Shown here: positions 6,828-14,712 of the stretch, piece after piece
Layout: each line of letters begins with the position of its first letter
Numbering within the stretch: position 1 is the first letter of the stretch
Assembly: GCA_001275005.1 (NCBI GenBank)
Contig: JWZX01003348.1
Coordinates: forward strand, 1 to 30,640
DNA length: 30,640 bases
Origin: Chrysochromulina tobinii
Lineage: Eukaryota; Haptophyta; Prymnesiales; Chrysochromulinaceae
Direction: 5' to 3'
Program-made: the position numbers and the translations under genes
Notes under the pieces: model-generated
Databases searched by the model: none
The model's input: only the letters and a program-made list of their open reading frames with translations
Told to the model about the DNA's origin: nothing

Positions 6828-9656
6828 TCAGAACAGATTGCCGAGGAAGTCGCGTTCCCAGCTGCCGGGCTTGCCGCCACTGCCGGCTGGGCGACCACCG
6901 CCGATGGCGCCCGCATTGTGGCCACCCGCCGCCGAAGCACTCCAGCCATCGACGCCGCCAACATTGGCACCCTGGAGGCCATGAGGGCTTCCGGCGCCGT
7001 GGTGAGCACTGTCGGCGCCGTGGTGAGCACTGACGGCCCCGTGCGAGTTAGAGTTCCGAAGACGCGCGGCGCCGTTGAAGGCCTCAGCGGTGGGGCGTAA
7101 CTCCGAGAGCTCGGCAGGGACGCTAAACTCGGACGCATGGTTGCAGCCGTGGCCCAGGAGACCAAAGGCGCTTCCGCCGAAGCCCATCGTCCGCTCGCCG
7201 AAGCCGCCGCTCTCCGATGGACCGATCACACCGTCGTGTGGGCCGTAGCTGCCATCGTAGCCCTGCGGGTCGTAGCCCTCGTAGTAACCGTCGTAGTCCT
7301 CGTAGTAGCCCTCGTCGTAGTAGCCCTCGTAGTAGCCGCCGCCGTCGAAACCATGGGCATGAGTACCGGCATGAGTACCGTCCTGCAAGTGCAGCGGCAG
7401 CATGCCTGCGCCGGCTCCAAAGTCGGAGGCTCCGTGGCCGTGGCCCGCAGAGGGCGACGGCAGCATGCATGCGCCGGCTCCAAAGTCGGAGGCTCCGTGG
7501 CCGTGGCCCGCCGGGGGCGACGGCTGCTGGCGCAACGAGGCCAGGGGGGGCGCGAGGGACGATGACGTCGGGCCGCCTACTCCACGCCCGCCGCCAACGC
7601 CTCCGAAACCGAAGCCAAAGCCGATGCCGTTGCCGCCGAGGGCGCTGTTGCCGCCGAGGGCGCCGTTGCTGCCGAGGGCGCCGTTGCCGCCGAGGGCGCC
7701 GTTGCCGAGCGACTGCGCCGGCATGACCGGCGACGGTAGCTGCAGGGGGAGCGACGAGGGCATGGGAAGGGCCGACGGAGCTGGAATGCCATGCATGGCG
7801 CCTATCCGATCGAGGGGGCTCGGAAGCCGCGAGGACATCTGCAGCGGCGCATCAGCGGCGTCGAGGTCGGCCGCGACGAGGCGCTCGAGCTGCGAGGTGA
7901 TGTCATCGTGCAGTCCGTGCAGTCGGTGCAGCTCGACGCCGTGCTCTCCTAAATGGCCGCCGCTCGTTCGTATGCGCAGTCGCTCAGCCTCCACCTCGGC
8001 TACCCGAACGGTGGGAGACCTCTCCGTGCCAAATCCCGTGCCGCCGAGGCTGTCGCCGAGCCCGCCGAGCCCATCACCGAAGCTGTCGGAGAGCAGCCCG
8101 TTGAGATTGCCCCCGAGATTGTGCAATCCGTCCCCGAGGTCGTCGAGGCCCTCGCCCATTCCCTCGAGCCCGTTGCGCACGCTTTCACTGCCGGAGCCAG
8201 CGCCGCCTGAGAGGAGCCCAGGGCCGAAGCAGCCTCCGAAGCAATCTCGCTCTAAATCTCGCTCGAATTCGTCTCGCGAGCCTCGTCGTCTCTCGAGACC
8301 GCCGCCACCCGCCGCCACCTCCCCTCCGGAGATGGCGGCGATGTATCTCCCCTCCGGAGTTACATGGCCTGCCGCCACCTCCCCTCCGGAGATGACGGGG
8401 AGCGCCGCCCCGCCGCTCCCCAGGCCGAGCGCCGCCAGCACGTCGCTTTCGACCACGGGAAGTATGCTACCGCGGTTCGCTCGACCGCGTCGCTTGCTCT
8501 TGTCGTCGCCGGCCGCGCCGCCCGCCGCGCTAGGGTCGCGTGCGAATAAAGACGCGGGCGCCGACGCGCTAGAGACCGCCGCCAGCCCGCGGCACGCTGC
8601 CGCCACCATCAGCAGGTCCGCAGGCGAGGGCGCACCCGCCATCACGCCCCCCTTGTGGGGCGCTGGGGCGTGGGTCTCCACCTGCCGGTTCGCCTCCGCG
8701 ATCCCGCGAAGGATCGGCGGCAGCCCGTTGAACGTGGCGGGCAGGGTAGCTTGCTCCTTAAGGATCGCCGCGTCGCGCGCCTCCTTGGCTTCCTTGGCTT
8801 GCCTCAACTTTTCCTTGATCGCCTCCTCGCGCGCCTTCGCATCGGCCTCGCGACGAATCTTGGCACGCGCCGCCGCCGTCGCCTCCTCGAGCCGGCGCGC
8901 CTTCTCAGCCGCCTCGCGCACCGCCAGCCGCTCGGCCGCTGCCTTGCGCCGCACCTCGCGCTCCTCCTCCTCCTTTGCGCGTTCGGCCGCCTGCTTCGCC
9001 TCGAGCTCGGCGTTTCGGCGCGCCTGCTCAGCATCGCGCGCCTCCTTGGCGGCACGCGCCTTGTCATCCGCCTCCCTCTTCGCCTTCTCGGCCACCTTGC
9101 GGCTCGCCTCTTCCTCAGCTTCGCGCTTCGCACGCAACTCGGCCGCTTCCTTGGCCGCCGCCTGCGCCGCCTCTCGTGCAATCTGTGCCTCGGCATCGGC
9201 GCGCGCCTTCTCCTCCGCCTCGATCTTTCGCAGGCGCTCACGCCCCACCTTCTTCTTCTCGACAGCCTCGGCTTTGCGCATGCGCAGCTCCTCCGCTTTG
9301 GCCGCCTGCGCCTCTGCCTTGCGCCGCGCGCGCTCGTCCATCTCGAGCCGATCTCGCTCCGCCTCGCGCGCCGAGAGGTGCTCGAGCTTGTCGGAGGCCG
9401 AGCTCACGAGCGAGGGCAGCTGGCTCGCATGGGCTTCAAGGCCGCGCGCCTGCTCGATCAGAACCTTGGCTCGCTCCAGGTAGGCCTTCACGTCCGGCCG
9501 AGGGTTGGGGTTCGTCAAGGCGCTGGGCGTGGCCGCCGTGCCGGGCACACCCAGTGCGCCCCCCACGCCGCTCCCCTCCGGATCGGCGCGCTTGCCATTC
9601 TCTTCGTCGCCAGCTGGTCTCTCGTTCTCAGCACCCATCGACGTCTGTCGTTCCAT
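6828..9656 (-). CDS. Long coiled-coil and Gly-rich protein segment (probable 3' exon)
   Basis: Open for about 942 residues from the ATG at 9656. After a short Gly/Pro-rich stretch, about 280 residues are almost pure Ala/Glu/Lys/Arg (EAERDRLEMDERARRKAEAQ style), which should form a long single-helix or coiled-coil rod. The rest is Gly/Ser-rich and disordered, with NGALGG repeats, two SAGHGHGASDFGAGA repeats, and a Tyr-rich patch (YYEGYYDEGYYEDYDGYYEG) like prion-like or condensate-forming segments. No enzyme domain is seen. The bases just before the ATG (CTACGGCAG) look like a splice acceptor in phase 0, and the upstream ankyrin exon ends at a phase-0 GT (9937-9936). I therefore think this is the last exon of one gene with 9938-11677. 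If it is a separate gene, the open frame could extend to 9731, but no ATG precedes 9656 except at the very start of that frame. The function is unknown. Confidence 0.7.
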   Translation of the reverse strand: MERQTSMGAENERPAGDEENGKRADPEGSGVGGALGVPGTAATPSALTNPNPRPDVKAYLERAKVLIEQARGLEAHASQLPSLVSSASDKLEHLSAREAERDRLEMDERARRKAEAQAAKAEELRMRKAEAVEKKKVGRERLRKIEAEEKARADAEAQIAREAAQAAAKEAAELRAKREAEEEASRKVAEKAKREADDKARAAKEARDAEQARRNAELEAKQAAERAKEEEEREVRRKAAAERLAVREAAEKARRLEEATAAARAKIRREADAKAREEAIKEKLRQAKEAKEARDAAILKEQATLPATFNGLPPILRGIAEANRQVETHAPAPHKGGVMAGAPSPADLLMVAAACRGLAAVSSASAPASLFARDPSAAGGAAGDDKSKRRGRANRGSILPVVESDVLAALGLGSGGAALPVISGGEVAAGHVTPEGRYIAAISGGEVAAGGGGLERRRGSRDEFERDLERDCFGGCFGPGLLSGGAGSGSESVRNGLEGMGEGLDDLGDGLHNLGGNLNGLLSDSFGDGLGGLGDSLGGTGFGTERSPTVRVAEVEAERLRIRTSGGHLGEHGVELHRLHGLHDDITSQLERLVAADLDAADAPLQMSSRLPSPLDRIGAMHGIPAPSALPMPSSLPLQLPSPVMPAQSLGNGALGGNGALGSNGALGGNSALGGNGIGFGFGFGGVGGGRGVGGPTSSSLAPPLASLRQQPSPPAGHGHGASDFGAGACMLPSPSAGHGHGASDFGAGAGMLPLHLQDGTHAGTHAHGFDGGGYYEGYYDEGYYEDYDGYYEGYDPQGYDGSYGPHDGVIGPSESGGFGERTMGFGGSAFGLLGHGCNHASEFSVPAELSELRPTAEAFNGAARLRNSNSHGAVSAHHGADSAHHGAGSPHGLQGANVGGVDGWSASAAGGHNAGAIGGGRPAGSGGKPGSWERDFLGNLF
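7398..7523 (-). repeat. 63-bp coding tandem duplication
   Basis: Two almost identical 63-bp units (second copy from 7461) encode 21-residue repeats with the core GHGHGASDFGAGA in the Gly-rich tail of the coiled-coil protein. Confidence 0.85.
7630..7701 (-). repeat. 18-bp coding tandem repeat, four copies
   Basis: Units at 7630, 7648, 7666 and 7684 encode NGALGG/NSALGG in the Gly-rich region of the coiled-coil protein; the frame is kept. Confidence 0.85.
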
Positions 9657-9937
9657 CTGCCGTAGGAGCCGCAGGGCGATGCACGCAGAGCGGTCATCAG
9701 AGGGCAAGCGCAGAGTGGGAGACAGAGGCACAGCGGGCCGTCATGGGCACCAGTCGTCAGAGGGCAGGGGGAAGGGGAAGACGGAGGCAGAGCGGAGGCA
9801 GAGCGCGCCGTCATGGGCACGCTGAGGGCGCCGTCATGGACACGCCGAGGGCGCCGTCATGGGCACGCTGAGGGCGCCGGCATCGGCACGCTGAGGGCGC
9901 CGTCATGGGCACGCGGAGGGCGACGCACCACGACTAC
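9657..9937 (-). other. Predicted intron joining ankyrin and coiled-coil exons
   Basis: On the - strand a GT (9937-9936) directly follows the codons for KLAEQA, and a pyrimidine-rich tract ending in CTACGGCAG (AG at 9658-9657) precedes the next open exon. Both junctions are in phase 0, so splicing 281 bases keeps the frame. The interval holds five 23-bp repeats, a length that would break any coding frame, which supports it being non-coding. No transcript evidence is available here. Confidence 0.55.
9811..9925. repeat. 23-bp tandem repeat, five copies
   Basis: Units start at 9811, 9834, 9857, 9880 and 9903 with consensus TCATGGGCACGCTGAGGGCG plus CCG. The copies differ at one to a few positions. 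Related fragments (GTCATGGGCACCAG) occur near 9740. The array lies inside the predicted 281-base intron. Confidence 0.9.
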
Positions 9938-11677
9938 CGCCTGCTCGGCCAGCTTGAGGGCCTCGACGAGCGCCTTGGCCACTGCGCTGGCCTCCTCCTG
10001 CAGCTTCGCCTGTTTGGCGACGCGCTTGCGCTGCTGGTGCAGCTTCGCCTCACGCTGACCCTCGGTCTCGTTCCATCGCTGGTACGCCTCACCCAGACGG
10101 GACGAGAGCGAGCGCCGCTCTCGCGCCCTCAGCTGCGACAGGTCCGTTGTCTCTCGCCGGCCGCGGTGCCCCGCCAAGGGGGCGTCCAAGGCATCGGCGC
10201 CAAGGCCACGAATACGCTCGCGCTCGTGGACGCCGCCGTCATTCGTGAGGGCGCCCGGGCCGTCGTTGTCGACGTCCAGCTGGAAGAGGAGCAGCATGCA
10301 GCCCACCACCATCAGCCCGAGCGCCAACGGCACGAATCCCAGGTCCAATGGGTTCTCGTTGGTAACCGCCGGCGGGCCCAGCCCAGGCTGGTCGCACGCG
10401 GCGGGAGCCGCTCCGCTCCAGCCGAGCCATCCCAAGGCCGAAGTCGACATCCAACCCAGGGAGGATCTGGACGCGGGTGAGGCATCCCGGAGTACGCAGG
10501 TGAGCGCCTCCGGGCCCGCCTGCTCGGCGAACGCGAGCGCCGCCGCCAGCCCCTGCCGCGCGCCGTGGGCCAGCAGGGAACGCACGACGTGTTCCTTTTG
10601 TGCGTACGTGGCCAGCATCAGGGCCGTCGCCCCGTCGTTGTTCTCGGCATCAACGTCGGCACTGGCCGTCACCAGGTGGTGCACCACCCCCACGTGCCCT
10701 GCGAACGCATCGTGCGCAGCGCAGAGGGTCAGTCCGCATGGGGCCTGGGCCGCCTCGGCAGCTCCAACTCGCCATGGCGGAGTGCATGCAGTCTAAGGCG
10801 GAGTGCATGCAGTCTGAGGCGGAGTGCATGCAGTCCTCGGCAGCTCCAACTCCGGAGTGCATGCAGGCCCAGGCAAGGGAGGGCTGCGTCGGTCGCGCGC
10901 GAGGCAGGCGAGCGCGGCGCAAGGGGAATGAGGACGAGCGGGCGCGGGCGCACCCATCGCCGAGGCCATCAGCAGCGCCGTGAAGCCCTCCTGTGAATCG
11001 CGCGCGTCGATCTGAGCACCTGCGGCGATGAGCTCTAACGCGCAAGCCTCGTCCCCTTGCGAGCTTGCTCGCATCAGAGCTGTCATGCCTTCGATCTCGC
11101 CCTCGACGGGGCCATACTCGGCGCAGCTCGCGGAGCGCCCGCTGCCCGCGGCGCTTGCGGGCTCGTGGCCTCCGTCAGTCGGCGACGCGCGCGCGCCCGT
11201 CGTGCTCGCGTTCTGCTGCGCATCTCCCCAGCTGCGCAGCATATGCGCGAGCATAACGTACGAGAGCGCCGCGAGCGCGAGCAGCGCGGTCGCCAGAATG
11301 GCGTCCGCCCAGACGAAGCCCTGCGCCTCGACCCACTCGCGCGGCATGAAGCGCATGCAGCCGTCCGTCCACCCGTTCAACATGAACTCCCTGCAAGCAC
11401 CAGCGCGCACATAGGGCATGCATGCTGTAAGCGGCGGCTGGCGGGGCGGAAGAGGCAGCGGCCGCGCGCAAGCGCGGACGCGTTTGGTGTGCGCGCGCGG
11501 GCGATGCTCCCTTGGCCACCAACACGACACGATCAGGCTCATGCCACCAGGAGCTCTGGCTGCGATACCACACGGGCCGATGCGGGGGCCAGTGCTCGGG
11601 ATGGCACGCACAGCCGCTCCCATACGCCGAGCCACGGAACTGAGCAGCCTCTCCTCCAGCAGTTCGAGGTCCGGCAT
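9938..11677 (-). CDS. Membrane protein with ankyrin repeats (5' exons, structure uncertain)
   Basis: Three coding blocks on the - strand. Block 1 is a 5' exon whose frame I cannot fix; one frame has ATG 11675-11677 (MPDLELLEERLL). It is followed by a possible intron ending in CTTGCAG (AG at 11392-11391). Block 2 (about 11390-10954) encodes EFMLNGWTDGC, a transmembrane helix (WADAILATALLALAALSYVM) and an ankyrin-like segment (MTALMRASSQGDEACALELI). Block 3 (about 10761-9938) continues with two ankyrin-type repeats (GHVGVVHHLVTASADVDAEN; GATALMLATYAQKEHVVRSL), a second hydrophobic helix (FVPLALGLMVVGCMLLLFQL) and a charged helical end. Ankyrin repeats bind protein partners. The blocks sit in different frames separated by in-frame stops, so introns are required. 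The 3' junction fits the coiled-coil exon in phase, making a predicted membrane-ankyrin-coiled-coil protein. No specific function can be named. Confidence 0.55.
10753..10869. repeat. 21-bp tandem repeats between two 18-bp direct repeats
   Basis: Three units of GCGGAGTGCATGCAGTCTAAG type start at 10777, 10798 and 10819, with a partial fourth at 10852-10869. They sit between two exact copies of CCTCGGCAGCTCCAACTC (10753-10770 and 10835-10852). Each unit carries the GCATGC palindrome. The array falls inside the predicted intron of the ankyrin gene. Confidence 0.88.
10762..10953 (-). other. Predicted intron within ankyrin region
   Basis: The ankyrin frame from the right (ending TALLMASAM) is followed by a phase-1 GT (10953-10952). 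The next ankyrin frame (CGLTLCAAHDAFAGH) is closed upstream by a TAG inside the repeat array. A phase-matching AG lies at 10763-10762, giving an intron of about 192 bases; a second AG seven bases upstream would also fit. The exact acceptor is uncertain, and about half an ankyrin repeat is missing across the junction. Confidence 0.45.
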
Positions 11678-11934
11678 ACTCCGCGCAGCGCTTGTACGCG
11701 TCGAAGACGCCGCGTCCAGGCCTCGCGGTCCCACGTCGTGGACCCACCTGGGCTCTCCCAGTCGCGGTTCCGATGAAAGTAGTCGAGTTCATCATCAACT
11801 CTCATTTGAATCCCACCGATTGAACGTGCTCAGACCGCAAGGCCTCCTACCCTGCAGAGGAAAAACAACGGCGATTCAATTTGTCGATTTAATTACGGTT
11901 AGGACGGATTGCATGGACATGTAGCGTCGTTGGC

Positions 11935-13254
11935 ATGGCGTCGCGACTGCCGGGCCCGACGGCAACATTATTCTTGTTGCACCAGCAACAAGGTAGCATT
12001 TGTCGCGCCACGAGCGCGTTGCTTCAATCGCGGCATGGCGTCACCAGGATGCTCGCGAATATCAATCTTATCGATCGAGCCTGGCGCTACTTTGCAGTAT
12101 TTCCTTGTCCCGACCATTGGCGGGAGACGCTCGGAGAGTCAGACAATCAATATCGCAGGCCCGTCGCGTGCCTCCACTTCAAAGACCAGGTGATAGAGAC
12201 ATTCGTTGGCGCCGTCGCATCCATGGATGGAATCAGATTCGGCGCCGTACGCGTGCTGTTGAATGCGTCTTGGCAAGGGGCACACATGACGCACAACCTG
12301 GCGATTGCGCCATGGCACGGAGAACGTGGACGTGGGTATGCACTTGTCGGCGGGCAGCACAATTTGGACGCCGTGCGTCCTGGAGAAAAGCCCAACAACG
12401 GCGTGTGGCTGGCCTCGTGGCTGCCGCACGAGCGGAAAGCGACGGGTGCTTCGCAAGTAGTAGGCGATGCACACTGGCTCTTCAACGGGTCACACCCCGG
12501 CTGCGTGGAGCGGAGGTGGCGAGCGGAGGGGCGCTATCTGTACCCCGGCTCCGAGAACACGAGCAGAGCGTGCGAATTCGACGGAAGGCTCTCGCTCGTC
12601 TTCTTCCGGCACGAATGGCTCTTGTTTGCGCGAGCTAACCCGATGGCGCGTGGACGTCGCCACGTTCAGGTGACGAGGTCGCCGGATGCACAGCATTCGT
12701 GGAGTCCGTTCCGGCAAGTGCGCTTCCACGGGATGCATAACACCGACCACGATATCTACTTCTTTCTGGTGCAGGTGAATCCAGTTTATGAGGAGAGCTT
12801 CATTGCCGTCTTCCCTCTCTTTCATCGCGCTGGCGGCGAGGCTGACGGCTGCACGGGCATTGCGCTCTCACTCGATGGCGTCGAGTGGTCCACTCCGACA
12901 CCCCTCAGCTTGTGCTCGGTGGACGGCGTCGAACTCGTCGACCGCAGGCGGGGGCGCTCGCTCTGCTGGCCAGCAGGCTTGACGCCGTCAGCAGACGCCA
13001 ATCATCTCTTGCTGTACGTGCACGAGTCGGTACCCATGGAGGACAAGTACCCGAGAGGAGCGTCCCTGCCATGGGGACAGCACGCCCGGCAGCCGGCGCC
13101 GAGGCTCGTGGTCCATCGCATCCCTAATGGGCTCCTGCGAGACTGGACGCGGGTGGCCTTGGCGTCGCTAACCAGAGGCCGAGCTCGCACTCGAGCCCGA
13201 GGCACGTCATTCCCGGATGCCAGCCGGATGCAGCGTGCTGTGGGGCGGCTTTAG
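11935..13254 (+). CDS. Predicted beta-propeller protein (glycosidase/sialidase-like fold)
   Basis: A 439-residue protein from ATG 11935 that I cannot assign to a named family. It shows the pattern of a five-bladed beta-propeller of the GH32/43 or sialidase type: repeated blade-like segments with aromatic and acidic residues, such as LSLVFFRHEWLLFARANPM (219-237), VQVTRSPDAQHSWSPFR (244-260), HDIYFFLVQVNP (272-283) and the Asp-box-like GIALSLDGVEWS (308-319). Acidic residues that could be catalytic (D272/D274, E286) are present, but I cannot match them to a known triad. The N-terminal 40 residues are weakly hydrophobic and may be a targeting signal. The C-terminus is Arg-rich and probably disordered. 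It starts about 260 bp from the likely start of the divergent ankyrin gene, suggesting a shared promoter space. Confidence 0.6.
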   Translation: MASRLPGPTATLFLLHQQQGSICRATSALLQSRHGVTRMLANINLIDRAWRYFAVFPCPDHWRETLGESDNQYRRPVACLHFKDQVIETFVGAVASMDGIRFGAVRVLLNASWQGAHMTHNLAIAPWHGERGRGYALVGGQHNLDAVRPGEKPNNGVWLASWLPHERKATGASQVVGDAHWLFNGSHPGCVERRWRAEGRYLYPGSENTSRACEFDGRLSLVFFRHEWLLFARANPMARGRRHVQVTRSPDAQHSWSPFRQVRFHGMHNTDHDIYFFLVQVNPVYEESFIAVFPLFHRAGGEADGCTGIALSLDGVEWSTPTPLSLCSVDGVELVDRRRGRSLCWPAGLTPSADANHLLLYVHESVPMEDKYPRGASLPWGQHARQPAPRLVVHRIPNGLLRDWTRVALASLTRGRARTRARGTSFPDASRMQRAVGRL

Positions 13255-13640
13255 CTAATAGTCAGTAGTGGGCACGGTCTGGGCCGCACGCGCGGACGAA
13301 TACGTGGCAGGTATACGTGGCGTGGAGGGGAGCTCAGGGTACCGACGTGGTATCGAGCTCCGACGCCGTCCGACGGGGCCCGGCCGCGCGCGGGCGCATG
13401 GCGCGGGCGCATGCGCGCGCGCGTGGGCGCCGCACGTCAGGGACTCAGGGTCTGACTCGATCGTACCTTCGCTTTTGTTGCGCCTTGTTTGGCGATGAAG
13501 TTTCACGTTGGGAAACTGTCGCTCTAAGGACCAAGCTACACAACCTACAGAGTCCTATACAACGTCGCGCATATGACGATCGACGAGTCACCGGACGGGC
13601 TCGAGAGAGACACATCTCACATGGGCGTTCGATCTATCGG
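13255..13640. other. Intergenic region between convergent genes
   Basis: About 390 bases holding the 3' ends of the propeller gene (+) and the J-domain gene (-). It has a GC-rich alternating purine-pyrimidine stretch at 13407-13425. No gene is supported. Confidence 0.5.
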
Positions 13641-14522
13641 TCAGTATGGCGAGCGCGTGCCCGAACAGAAGACACTGCCGATGGCCGACATGACCGCTGG
13701 GCTGTGCGCTCGATCCTCGTCGTTGATCTCGTCGATGATCTCGAAGGCGAGGTCGCCGAGCTCCTCCTCGCGCTCATGGCACCAGTTGAGCAGGGTGACG
13801 AACGCCGAGCAACGCGTGTCGATATCGAGCAGGCCCTTGTGCGAGCCGTCACGAATGAGTCGCGCCTGCGCGAAGCGCGCCGCATCGACGACGACGGCCG
13901 CGCCGTTGCCTGCCGCCTTGGTGTTCTCCTTGAGCGCATGGAAGATGGCGTCGAGCATCGGATTGGTCACGCGCAGATGGAGGCGCTGGATGTCCTCCCA
14001 CAGCTCGGTCACCAGCTCGGGCTCGTCACGCAGCCGATCGCAGAGTACCTCGCCGAGCGTGCGCTGGCGCTGCGCTGCCTTCTGGCCGGGCCGCTGCCGG
14101 TTCTGCTGCTGCGCCGGCGAGCCGCCGTCGCCGTCCTCTTGCATGAGGAGTTCGTATGCTGCCTGCACTTCGAGGAAGGGCACAACTGTGGGCTTGGCCG
14201 CCGCCGATTTGTGATCGGCGTCCAGGATGGCGGAGCCCGCGGAGAACGAAGTCACCTTCATCTGCAGCGCGGCCACATCCGCAGCCGCGGCCGCCTCGCG
14301 TGCCTGCTGCGCGAGCATGTCTGGATGCGTCATCTTTGCGAGTTTGAAGTATGCCTTTCGAATCTGTGGGACGGAGGCGCCCGGTTCGAGGCCGAGCAGC
14401 ACGAAGGCATTGTTTCGTCGGGTGCGCACCTCGGCCTGGCAGAGCGTGCGCGCGCCTCCTCCCAGCCGCACGTGCGCGGCCGAATGCGCCTTTGACGGCG
14501 AGATTATTCGGCGCAGCAGCAT
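13641..14522 (-). CDS. J-domain (DnaJ-like) protein, probably organellar
   Basis: A 293-residue protein starting at the first in-frame ATG (14520-14522). Its N-terminal ~37 residues are rich in Arg, Ser and Ala with almost no acidic residues (MLLRRIISPSKAHSAAHVRL), which fits a mitochondrial targeting sequence. The J domain follows: helix I/II NAFVLLGLEPGASVPQIRKA, then KLAKMTHPD with the HPD tripeptide at 66-68, which stimulates Hsp70 ATPase in this family. Helix III (FLEVQAAYELLM, 116-127) is displaced by an insert of about 45 residues, whereas ordinary J domains have only a short loop. No Gly/Phe or zinc-finger region is present, so it is a type III J protein. The helical C-terminal ~150 residues (GEVLCDRLRDEPELVTELW) are unknown. 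Its start lies about 190 bp from the divergent acetylglutamate kinase gene. Confidence 0.82.
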   Translation of the reverse strand: MLLRRIISPSKAHSAAHVRLGGGARTLCQAEVRTRRNNAFVLLGLEPGASVPQIRKAYFKLAKMTHPDMLAQQAREAAAAADVAALQMKVTSFSAGSAILDADHKSAAAKPTVVPFLEVQAAYELLMQEDGDGGSPAQQQNRQRPGQKAAQRQRTLGEVLCDRLRDEPELVTELWEDIQRLHLRVTNPMLDAIFHALKENTKAAGNGAAVVVDAARFAQARLIRDGSHKGLLDIDTRCSAFVTLLNWCHEREEELGDLAFEIIDEINDEDRAHSPAVMSAIGSVFCSGTRSPY

Positions 14523-14712
14523 ATGTTCGCCGCGACGACGCAGCCACGGAAGTGTGGAATAGAAGTTTTGAACAGACAATGGTTACGAAATGTAATTACA
14601 CAGGAAGCACGCTGGATTCGGTGTTGAGAGGAGGGGCGTGCATGGACCTGGGTTCTCGCGTGTGCCGTGCGCGAAGAAAGGTCTCGCAGAGCGAGAGCAC
14701 TTGATTGCGCGT
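14523..14712. promoter_or_regulatory. Head-to-head promoter space, J-domain gene / acetylglutamate kinase
   Basis: Only 190 bp separate the ATGs of two divergent genes, so both promoters must lie here or overlap the coding regions. I see no certain TATA box. Inferred from layout only. Confidence 0.4.

Noticed and set aside
7402-9483. A 693-residue open frame on the + strand
   Set aside because: It is the antisense of the Ala/Glu/Arg coiled-coil exon; its Ser/Arg/Leu-rich composition is what the complementary codons produce, and it has no domain.
9811-10869. CRISPR-like arrays (23-bp and 21-bp units)
   Set aside because: Units are directly adjacent without unique spacers and lie in a eukaryotic gene; they are tandem repeats.
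13407-13425. Alternating purine-pyrimidine run, possible Z-DNA
   Set aside because: Only about 19 bp in a generally GC-rich spacer; expected by chance and no functional hint.
13317-14495. A 392-residue open frame on the + strand
   Set aside because: It mirrors the J-domain gene, whose HPD motif and targeting sequence make the - strand the real one.
14638-14712. GTG-initiated N-terminal extension of acetylglutamate kinase
   Set aside because: The extension has no ATG and would bury the signal-peptide-like segment that begins at ATG 14713.
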